Shown one piece after another: positions 1 through 5,491 of a stretch of 5,688 nucleotides of DNA; position 1 is the stretch's first letter, and each line of letters begins with the position of its first letter. The stretch covers positions 1 through 5,688 of the forward strand of contig JBDKGV010000224.1 of NCBI GenBank assembly GCA_039798005.1. The letters are read 5' to 3'. Both the position numbers and the translations under genes were made by a program. The DNA is from JBDKGV01 sp039798005 (lineage in GTDB: Bacteria > Fibrobacterota > Fibrobacteria > UBA5070). The notes beneath the pieces are model-generated. The model was not told the DNA's origin and searched no databases. It saw only the letters and a program-made list of their open reading frames with translations.

Positions 1-411
1 ATTGCCGTCGATCTTCACCCTCAAGAAAAGCGTCTGATAGGCCCCTTGGGGAAGCAGCGCTTCCCCACTGTTCATCTCCAGACCTCGTACGAGGAATCGG
101 CCATCGGGAAGCACGGCATCCAGTGCACAGCGTGCCCCTGACTGTAGACCGGCGACTGTGACCCGACGCCCGGAACGATGCAAGGTCAATGAACTTGAAT
201 TGCCCGGACGAATGCCGTTGCTCTGGCTCCCCGAAAGGGTGAAGTTGCCGGAAGCATCGGTCCATGCCGTGTCCGCCACACCGGGAAGCACCACGGCGAC
301 TCCTGCGATCCCCGCGGCGCCTTCATCCACGACCTTGCCGGAGAGTGATACGTCCGCAGCCATGCCCACGGTGGCCAAGGCAAGGACGGAAGTGAGCATA
401 TTCTTGTTCAT
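1..411 (-). CDS. Exported protein with carboxypeptidase-regulatory-like domain (partial, N-terminal 137 residues)
   Basis: The gene reads leftward from an ATG at 411 and runs off the left edge with no stop, so only residues 1-137 are seen. An AGGA ribosome-binding sequence lies 6 nt upstream (418-421), which fixes the start. Residues 1-18 form a typical signal peptide: MNKN, a hydrophobic run, then GMA before ADV. Residues about 20-60 look like a carboxypeptidase-regulatory-like (transthyretin-type) beta domain: SGKVVDE, GIAGVAVVLPG, then TDASGNFTLSG. Residues about 72-137 follow a pattern also seen at the C-termini of the two preceding genes: a GL turn, a D..GR turn, a glycine turn and a closing VKIDG strand. 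It follows the arylsulfotransferase-like gene by 43 nt and is probably the third gene of that operon. Any catalytic domain would lie outside the window, so no function is assigned. Confidence 0.72.
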   Translation of the reverse strand, partial: MNKNMLTSVLALATVGMAADVSLSGKVVDEGAAGIAGVAVVLPGVADTAWTDASGNFTLSGSQSNGIRPGNSSSLTLHRSGRRVTVAGLQSGARCALDAVLPDGRFLVRGLEMNSGEALLPQGAYQTLFLRVKIDGN

Positions 412-417
412 CGGTTG

Positions 418-421
418 TCCT
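418..421 (-). promoter_or_regulatory. Ribosome-binding site of the partial exported protein gene
   Basis: On the minus strand this reads AGGA, six bases before the ATG at 411. It supports that start over a second in-frame ATG four codons later. Confidence 0.5.
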
Positions 422-428
422 GTGAAAT

Positions 429-450
429 CCCTCGCAGCACTGCTGCGGGG
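429..450 (-). other. Hairpin in the gap between sulfotransferase-like gene and next gene
   Basis: On the minus strand CGCAGC and GCTGCG pair around an AGT loop. Three more C-G pairs form if one A is bulged, giving a nine-pair stem. It is followed by ATTTCACA rather than a clear T-run, and then by the ribosome-binding site of the next gene. It could be a weak or partial terminator, or a processing or translation-control hairpin within the operon. The sequence alone does not decide. Confidence 0.35.
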
Positions 451-454
451 TGGT

Positions 455-1891
455 TTATCGAAGGAGACTGAAGGTCCGGGATGTCGTGCGACCACCTTGG
501 ACCACTTGGACGACATGCACGCCGCTTCGCATTCCCATGATCGGGATCCAAAGGTCTTCCGTCATGCTCGTGCCCGCGAAACTCGACCGTCCGGCGGCAT
601 CGAGCACCCGCACCGAGACTCCCGCCTCAAGCCCGGTGAGACGCAGTCCACGGTCAGTCTGCTGGAGACTCCACGAACGCATGGACGCAGCCTCGACCCC
701 GGTGGTTCCGCCAGTGTAGACGGCAGTGTTCGAGAGTCCCTTGAAGGTGTAGGGATACCGCACGGCGCGGCGGCAATTGCTGCTGATCGTGAGAACCTGG
801 GCGATGTTCCCTGCGGTGTCCACTTCGACGGCCTTCCCGGACTTCGTGAAGGTGATGAAGGTGTTGCCATTGGGCATGCGCTGGACGTTTCCGAAGTTCG
901 ACGCCGACTCGTAACTGCCGGTCGCACTGTACCATGAGAAGGGATTGCTTGCCTGGTACTCCCCGTTCGCGGCGACCACGAAGCCGGTGTCGGCAAGAGT
1001 GCCCTTGACTTCGTAAGCCCTGGAATGCTTCGCCACCACGTCCGTATTGGCAAAGGCCAGGAAGTTTCCGGCCCCGGGACATCCCGGTGCGACGAAATTC
1101 CCTCCGTGGAACACGCTGGTCACCGTAGCGGAGGTTCCTCCGTAATTGGCCGCACTCCCCCAACGGAAGATCAGGTCGCCGCCTTTTCCGTACTTTCCAC
1201 CGGCATGGGTCGCCGCTTGGGCGGTGGTGGTCGAATGGTCGATGACCAGGATCTCGTTGAGGGTGTGCGAGCTGACCATGACGAGGTCCTGGATCGGGTC
1301 GTAGCTCACCGAATTGAAGTGCAGCGCATCCCCTTGGTTCGTCGCAAGCTTGGTGGAATTGATCAGCAAGCGGTTGGCCGTGCTGCCCATGTGGTCGGAG
1401 GCCACCCATTCCCACACCACCTTCTGGGTTGCGGGATCGTATTCCAGGACATGCTCGTCGTAGATGTAGGTTCCGGAGATCGTGACGCCCTTGGCGGCAA
1501 GTTGCGCCTTGGTCATCGAGTTGTACCCGATCGCCAACCAATGCCCGTTGGGCATGACATTGTGGGCATGATGGAGGGTGCCGCCGTTGGCGGACTTCCA
1601 GTTCCAAGTCCGCAAGGACGTGCCGGACCAGGACACCTCGACCAGCGATCCGTACGGAGCTCCAGGGCCAACTCCCGATCCGGTCTGGGCAAGGAGCGTG
1701 GCGCTGTCCGTCAGGTGGGCACTGTACCCCCCGTAGTTCCAGCTCTTGAGCGTGGTGGTCCCGGCCGAATCGAGCAGGATGGTCGTGTTGCCCTGAGGCA
1801 CGAGCGTGGCGGCCTTGGAGGATGGCACGGTCGCGGCAAGCACGGCGGAAAAACCGGCGACAAGCAGGAAGGCAAACTGTGGAATGTTCAT
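455..1891 (-). CDS. Secreted arylsulfotransferase (ASST)-family beta-propeller protein with C-terminal sorting-like domain
   Basis: This 478-residue protein matches the arylsulfotransferase family, whose members transfer sulfate from one phenolic sulfate to another in the periplasm or outside the cell. Hydrophobic residues 5-20 form an export signal. The propeller runs from about 36 to 395 and shows the family's histidine-bearing turns: HHAHNVMPNGHWLA (107-120), GDALHFNSVSYDP (187-199) followed by a D..MVSSHTLNEILVID strand, and VFHGGNFVAPG (260-270). H110, H191 and H262 are candidate catalytic or substrate-binding histidines by pattern only. Residues about 405-478 form a separate tail, with GLEAG, VRVLDAAGR, RSGVHVVQVV and a final TFSLLR strand, resembling a T9SS type-A sorting domain. 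The ATG at 1891 is preceded by GGGAGA at good spacing. A GTG at 1912 overlaps the CotH stop as GTGA and would add seven residues, including the only N-terminal arginine, so it remains possible. It lies 17 nt after CotH. The substrate is unknown; a non-catalytic propeller is the main alternative. Confidence 0.8.
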   Translation of the reverse strand: MNIPQFAFLLVAGFSAVLAATVPSSKAATLVPQGNTTILLDSAGTTTLKSWNYGGYSAHLTDSATLLAQTGSGVGPGAPYGSLVEVSWSGTSLRTWNWKSANGGTLHHAHNVMPNGHWLAIGYNSMTKAQLAAKGVTISGTYIYDEHVLEYDPATQKVVWEWVASDHMGSTANRLLINSTKLATNQGDALHFNSVSYDPIQDLVMVSSHTLNEILVIDHSTTTAQAATHAGGKYGKGGDLIFRWGSAANYGGTSATVTSVFHGGNFVAPGCPGAGNFLAFANTDVVAKHSRAYEVKGTLADTGFVVAANGEYQASNPFSWYSATGSYESASNFGNVQRMPNGNTFITFTKSGKAVEVDTAGNIAQVLTISSNCRRAVRYPYTFKGLSNTAVYTGGTTGVEAASMRSWSLQQTDRGLRLTGLEAGVSVRVLDAAGRSSFAGTSMTEDLWIPIMGMRSGVHVVQVVQGGRTTSRTFSLLR

Positions 1892-1897
1892 CTGGGT

Positions 1898-1903
1898 TCT
1901 CCC
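1898..1903 (-). promoter_or_regulatory. Ribosome-binding site of the arylsulfotransferase-like gene
   Basis: The minus strand reads GGGAGA here, six bases before the ATG at 1891. The upstream GTG at 1912 has no comparable sequence before it, which is the reason for choosing 1891. Confidence 0.5.
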
Positions 1904-1908
1904 GAAGC

Positions 1909-3441
1909 TCACAAGTTGTTCAGAACAAGAGTCTGGATGGCCGATGCCGTCCTGATTTTCAGGACGACGATTCCATGCGGCAGCGAGGCGAGCGTGGACT
2001 CCCGTCCTGCCTGCAGGCGAAGCTCACCCAGCTTGCGCCCGTCGATCGTCGCCACGAGCACATGCGCATCCTCCAAAGCGGCGCCAAGGACGAAGGCGCC
2101 GCCTTGCCGACGCACCTTCACCGTCTTGGACGCATGCGATGCGGATTTCACACCGACATACCCCGCCGGCAGATAGGCATCCACTTGGGCCAGGAGCTTT
2201 GCGTTGCGGGCCTTGGAGAAGGCCTCCAGCCCCAGGATCACGCCGCTTGTGTTGCGGAAGTTGGCCGTGAGGTTGGTCTCAAAGGCCGCGGTGGAGTAGA
2301 ACTTGTTGGAGTCCGCCGCCACGAAAGGCCGAATGACCGGAGCCAGCCGCGCCACATGCGCATTGACGCTGTCCGTGCTGGCCGCCCCGAGGATCATGGT
2401 CCGCACCCGGTCGAGGTATCGATAGCGCAGAGGCAGGCACCCCAGCACCCGACGGTTGAGTGGACGGTCTGCGAGGTTGCTCACCGTCAAAAGATCCTGA
2501 TTGATCACATCCCACCCGTTGCCGTAGGCTCCGAAGGACAGGTTCAGGTCCCAGGGGAGGATGTGCATCGGCCCCGTCGCGGTCTGGTAGAGGTAGTAGT
2601 TGCGACCCGATCCGGTGTAGGAATCGAAATTGGAAAAGACCATGTTGAAGGCGAGTTCCTTCGTCACATTGTCCGCATCCAGGAACTTCGGATGATCGGC
2701 GCAAAAGACCGAGTCGCTCGCGTTGTTCAGGAAATCGGCGAAATTGACAAATCCTGTCCAGTCATTGGCGGTCTCGTTGGTCTTGAGTTCGTAGGTTCCC
2801 GAGTCGCTGTACAGGGTTCCGGTGGCTCCCAGCCACGCAAGCGAGGCCCCGTCGTCCCCGGCCTTGTAGAGATTGCCCGTGGCCGTGGCGTACCAGCGCT
2901 TGAGCATCGTCTTGTCCACGTCCTCCACCTGGGTGTAGAGCCCGACCAATCGGGTGTCCACCGAGAGGGTCGCAAACGAGGAACGCGGACTCGGCAGGAA
3001 ACGGCTGGCGATGTCGTAGCTGATCTTCTCGCGCAGGAACGACGGATCTCCGATCACGTTGCTGAAGTTCAGGACCTTGGCGCCGTAGTACGTCTGGGTA
3101 CGGAAGGCGTTGAACTTGATCTTGAAGGGCTTTTTCGGGGAGTTCCCCGCCAAGGTGTAGGAGGAATTGCCCTTGTAGCGCACTCCAACGCTGTCCAGTG
3201 TCGTCGTGCCATCGGTGAACCGGGCCGGAACATAGCCGCCGTCCACCAGCCAATTGGCTTCCAGTGTCGCTTTCCAGGCGGTGTCGTAGAACTGCAACGT
3301 GTAGGCGTGCACCAGCGTATCGCAATGGAGAGCCTGCGAGGAATCGACGGCAAGGGATCCCGCAGAGGCCGTCCCACCCATGGTCAGAAGCAGAAAAACC
3401 ATGTTCATCACACGCGAACGGACCAATCTTGGCTGATGCAT
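1909..3441 (-). CDS. CotH-family kinase-like protein, exported, with C-terminal sorting-like domain
   Basis: This 510-residue protein belongs to the CotH family, atypical kinases whose Bacillus founder phosphorylates spore-coat proteins. Residues 1-27 are a signal peptide (RLVRSR, then a hydrophobic stretch ending TASA). Family motifs appear in order: VRYKGNSSY (88-95) and KKPFKIKFN (103-111), REKISYDIASR (137-147), VGLYTQVEDVDKTMLKRW (166-183), NLYKAGDD (190-197), YELKTNE (217-223), NFDSYTGSGRNYYLY (271-285) and ILPWDLNLSFGAYG (294-307). K105 or K107, E173 and D298 are plausible nucleotide or metal ligands by pattern. Residues about 442-510 form a beta-rich tail with TIDGRK, LPHGIVVLKIR and a final VLNNL strand, resembling a type-A sorting domain. 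The frame stays open far upstream, but that part lies antisense to the adaptor and DUF4956 genes. The ATG at 3441 was chosen because it gives a charged signal-peptide start; its ribosome-binding site is weak, and an ATG at 3408 is possible. It is probably the first gene of the leftward operon. Its target is unknown. Confidence 0.88.
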   Translation of the reverse strand: MHQPRLVRSRVMNMVFLLLTMGGTASAGSLAVDSSQALHCDTLVHAYTLQFYDTAWKATLEANWLVDGGYVPARFTDGTTTLDSVGVRYKGNSSYTLAGNSPKKPFKIKFNAFRTQTYYGAKVLNFSNVIGDPSFLREKISYDIASRFLPSPRSSFATLSVDTRLVGLYTQVEDVDKTMLKRWYATATGNLYKAGDDGASLAWLGATGTLYSDSGTYELKTNETANDWTGFVNFADFLNNASDSVFCADHPKFLDADNVTKELAFNMVFSNFDSYTGSGRNYYLYQTATGPMHILPWDLNLSFGAYGNGWDVINQDLLTVSNLADRPLNRRVLGCLPLRYRYLDRVRTMILGAASTDSVNAHVARLAPVIRPFVAADSNKFYSTAAFETNLTANFRNTSGVILGLEAFSKARNAKLLAQVDAYLPAGYVGVKSASHASKTVKVRRQGGAFVLGAALEDAHVLVATIDGRKLGELRLQAGRESTLASLPHGIVVLKIRTASAIQTLVLNNL

Positions 3442-3506
3442 GCCTGCAACTGCGCAATATCCGGGCCAGTCACCTTGGACTGAAACCAGATCGAAACCCG
3501 GCCAGG

Positions 3507-3521
3507 AACCGCATTGCGGTT
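3507..3521. repeat. Short perfect inverted repeat in the divergent promoter region
   Basis: AACCGC and GCGGTT are separated by ATT. On the plus strand the hairpin is followed by only two T residues and then GGGG, so it is not a convincing terminator. It could be an operator or part of the CotH transcript leader. Confidence 0.4.
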
Positions 3522-3606
3522 TTGGGGCAAATCCGGACATGGCACTTGGACAGTTGCCCACATTCGCCACAAATTTGAACCGGGCCCCGTGGATGCCATG
3601 CGCAAG

Positions 3607-3627
3607 TTTCAATCTTGTTTCATCTTG
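3607..3627. repeat. Tandem imperfect direct repeat, candidate operator
   Basis: TTTCAATCTTG at 3607-3617 is followed at once by TTTCATCTTG at 3618-3627, which differs only by one missing A. The spacing of about 10-11 bp is one helical turn. The repeat overlaps the candidate -35 element at 3615-3620, where a regulator could bind. Confidence 0.4.
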
Positions 3628-3642
3628 ATTCTTCACTGTAAC
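3615..3642 (+). promoter_or_regulatory. Possible sigma-70-like promoter for the DUF4956 operon
   Basis: TTGTTT (3615-3620) and TGTAAC (3637-3642) are 16 bp apart and match the -35 and -10 consensus partly (three and four of six). They lie in the most A/T-rich part of the gap, about 130 bp before the DUF4956 start, implying a fairly long leader. This is the best candidate seen but is weak. Confidence 0.25.
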
Positions 3643-3774
3643 GCCGCTTGCGTCCTTTCGATGTGATCCTTTCATCGCTCCCTTGCGACTCATGGGATCA
3701 TCCGGGGAATCTTCGGACTCCTTCCAGCGTCTCGACCACACGAATACCGGACCCACCGGACTTGCCGAGGAATC

Positions 3775-4458
3775 ATGCTCGATCTGCTCGCTCTTCACAG
3801 CTCCACCCCCAACGCCGATTGGATCTCCCTGGGGTACAGCCTGCTGCTTGCCGCCGTGCTTGCCGGCCTGGTCGCTTGGACCTATGAGCAGACCTTCCGA
3901 GGTCTCTCGTTCTCCCGCAATTTCGTGCAGGCCATGATCCTCTCCTCCATGGTGGTGGCCACGGTCATGCAGGCCATCGGTGACAATGTCGCACGGGGAC
4001 TTGGGATGATGGGTGCCTTGGCCATCGTGCGGTTCCGCACCAACATCAAGGACCCCAAGGACCTGGTCTTCTTCTTCGCAAGCATCGCCGCCGGCCTTGC
4101 CTGCGGCGTCTTCGCCTGGACCACCGCCATTGCCGGCACGGTGATCTTCTGCGCCGTCGCCTTCGTGCTTTGGAAGATCGACACCGGAGCGCACCTCGCC
4201 TTCGACGGCCTGCTCCGCTTCACATCCACGAATGCCTCGGGAGCAAGTGCGGCCCAGGAAAAGGTCCTGCGGGACAACCTCCGCCACTTCGCCTTGATCT
4301 CCTTGAGGGAGGTCAATGGCGGCCAAGGCCTTGATTACGCCTACCAAGTCAAGCTGCGCACCAACCGGCGCGGCAGCGACCTCCTGCACGACCTTTCCAC
4401 CCTTTCCGGGATTTCCGGCCTGCATTTCATGATGCAGGAAGCCACGACGGAGCTGTGA
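3775..4458 (+). CDS. DUF4956 domain-containing inner-membrane protein
   Basis: This 227-residue protein has the layout of the DUF4956 family, whose biochemical role I do not know to be established. Four membrane helices are visible at about 17-36, 50-68, 97-114 and 116-133. Between helices 2 and 3 lies the family's most distinctive stretch, residues 75-97, including GLGMMGALAIVRFRTN and then IKDPKDLV. About 95 C-terminal residues (134-227) form a soluble domain, probably cytoplasmic, with an alternating strand and helix pattern. The ATG follows GAGGA (3767-3771), a clear ribosome-binding sequence with rather short spacing. The adaptor gene begins one base after this stop, so the two products are probably made together and may interact in the membrane. 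From memory, DUF4956 genes recur next to CotH kinase and VTC polymerase genes, which fits the divergent CotH gene here. The family call is firm; the function is open. Confidence 0.9.
   Translation: MLDLLALHSSTPNADWISLGYSLLLAAVLAGLVAWTYEQTFRGLSFSRNFVQAMILSSMVVATVMQAIGDNVARGLGMMGALAIVRFRTNIKDPKDLVFFFASIAAGLACGVFAWTTAIAGTVIFCAVAFVLWKIDTGAHLAFDGLLRFTSTNASGASAAQEKVLRDNLRHFALISLREVNGGQGLDYAYQVKLRTNRRGSDLLHDLSTLSGISGLHFMMQEATTEL
4419..4438 (+). repeat. Perfect 7-bp inverted repeat near the end of the DUF4956 gene
   Basis: CCTGCAT and ATGCAGG flank a six-base loop, TTCATG, starting 41 bases before the adaptor start codon. In mRNA it would form a hairpin just upstream of that gene's ribosome-binding site. 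It lies within coding sequence and may be chance. Confidence 0.3.
4449..4452 (+). promoter_or_regulatory. Ribosome-binding site of the adaptor gene, inside the DUF4956 coding end
   Basis: GGAG lies seven bases before the ATG at 4460 and within the last codons of the upstream gene. It supports this start and coupled translation. Confidence 0.55.
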
Positions 4459-4459
4459 G

Positions 4460-5491
4460 ATGAATCCCCGCATGCTTTCCTTCGGGATCTGGACGCTTGG
4501 TCTTGCGCTGGTCGTCGCCTTCAACTTGAGGTACGAAGGGCAGTCCGACAGCTTCCGCGGCGTGGCCGACACCCTTGAAACCGTCATCACCACCGAATCC
4601 GTCTCGGAGATCGCCCGCATCCATGTCGCCAGCGGGCAGACCGTGCGCAAGGGCGATACCCTCGTGCGCTTGAGCCGCATCGATCTCGATCAGCGGCAGG
4701 AGCAGATCAACCGGGAACGCCAGCATGTCCAAGGTCAGACCCAGGCCTCCGCCACCGACCTCGACCGCCGCGTGAACGAGATCCGGGCCTCGTTGGAAAC
4801 CCGACGCAGCCAGATCCGGCTGGAGGTCCGGCAACTTCGGGAACTGAGCGAACGTTCGCAGGACCTGGCACGGCGTCTGCAGGTTTCCGGGGTCGGAGCT
4901 CCCAGCGACACGAGTGCGGCCCAAATCCGGATCAAGGGCCTGGAGCATGAGCTGGCCGTTGCGGAAAGCTCGGCCAAAAGCCAGATCAGTCTCCTCCAAG
5001 GCAGTCGCGGCACCCAGAACACCGGCGGATTGGCGCAGAACTCGTCCTTCTCCGCCGAAGCCAAGCTCTTGGATCAGGAGCGCTCCCGCTTGGTGCTCCT
5101 GGCTCCCCAGGACGGCGTGATCGGCTCGGTCTTCTTCCGGGAGCACGACAAGGTCAACGCGTTCGCCCCCATCGTGTCCATGATGGCCCGATATCCCACC
5201 CTGGTCCATGGCTACCTGCAGGAGAACATCGCCGCAAGCCTTGCGGCAGGCGATTGCGTGACCGTGGCCTCGACGATCCACTCCGGGCACCTGACGCGCG
5301 GCTTGGTCGTAGGGCTCGGAACCCGGATCATCGAGATGCCCATCCGTCTGCGCAAGGTTCCGACCCTTCCCGTCTGGGGCCGGGAGGTCACCATCCGCAT
5401 CCCCGCCGAGAACCGCTTCCTGTTGGGGGAACTCGTGTCCATCCGTTCCATGAAGCCAACGGGCGGACTCTCCGGATGGTTCAAGCCATGA
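4460..5491 (+). CDS. HlyD-type periplasmic adaptor (membrane fusion protein)
   Basis: This 343-residue protein has the full plan of a membrane fusion protein, which links an inner-membrane transporter or synthase to an outer-membrane channel. Residues 7-22 form one N-terminal membrane anchor with no cleavage site. Residues about 45-75 are the first lipoyl half-motif: EIARIHVASGQTVRKGDTLVRL, with the usual G..V..GD turn (59-66). Residues about 76-178 are rich in Q, E, R and L and look like the alpha-helical hairpin, with a VSGVGAPSD break near 142-150 as the likely hairpin tip. Residues 211-241 are the second lipoyl half: LVLLAPQDGVIGSVFFREHD and KVNAFAPIVSMM. The remainder, to about 332, is beta-rich and fits the barrel and membrane-proximal domains. 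No ABC or RND transporter gene is visible beside it; its immediate partner is the DUF4956 protein. Its stop overlaps the next start (ATGA). Adaptors of exopolysaccharide machines are an alternative role to drug or protein efflux. Confidence 0.9.
   Translation: MNPRMLSFGIWTLGLALVVAFNLRYEGQSDSFRGVADTLETVITTESVSEIARIHVASGQTVRKGDTLVRLSRIDLDQRQEQINRERQHVQGQTQASATDLDRRVNEIRASLETRRSQIRLEVRQLRELSERSQDLARRLQVSGVGAPSDTSAAQIRIKGLEHELAVAESSAKSQISLLQGSRGTQNTGGLAQNSSFSAEAKLLDQERSRLVLLAPQDGVIGSVFFREHDKVNAFAPIVSMMARYPTLVHGYLQENIAASLAAGDCVTVASTIHSGHLTRGLVVGLGTRIIEMPIRLRKVPTLPVWGREVTIRIPAENRFLLGELVSIRSMKPTGGLSGWFKP

Larger units (their letters stand above)
3442..3774. promoter_or_regulatory. Divergent intergenic region between the CotH and DUF4956 operons
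   Basis: These 333 bp separate two outward-facing gene blocks and must hold promoters for both. I see no convincing protein gene in it; the short frames here do not resemble any protein I know. Visible elements are a hairpin (3507-3521), a direct repeat overlapping a weak promoter-like sequence (3607-3642), and a repeated ACCGGAC just before the DUF4956 start (3746-3752 and 3755-3761). The stretch around 3604-3640 is more A/T-rich than its surroundings. I found no clear promoter for the leftward operon and no recognisable riboswitch. Confidence 0.6.

Noticed and set aside
158..937. Plus-strand open frame of 259 codons at the left end
   Set aside because: It crosses the gap between two minus-strand genes and overlaps both; the minus-strand frames carry a signal peptide and family motifs, and this one carries none.
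1025..2176. Plus-strand open frame of 383 codons opposite the ASST-like gene
   Set aside because: It is antisense to a protein with clear family motifs, and its composition is typical of a shadow frame.
1822..3483. Long plus-strand open frame of 553 codons opposite the CotH gene
   Set aside because: It lies antisense to a gene with clear CotH motifs, its translation is rich in R, H, G and V with no recognisable domain, and long stop-free antisense frames are expected in G+C-rich coding DNA.
3507..3521. Hairpin at 3507-3521 as a Rho-independent terminator
   Set aside because: The stem has only six pairs, is not followed by a T-run on either strand, and lies between divergent genes where no transcript needs to end.
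3442..4680. Upstream extension of the CotH frame, 413 extra codons
   Set aside because: The frame stays open through the divergent gap and antisense to the DUF4956 gene and the start of the adaptor gene. The translation there has no domain, and the signal peptide near 3441 marks the real start.
4427..5290. Minus-strand open frame of 287 codons opposite the adaptor gene
   Set aside because: The opposite strand encodes an intact HlyD-type protein with both lipoyl halves; this frame shows no domain or plausible start region.
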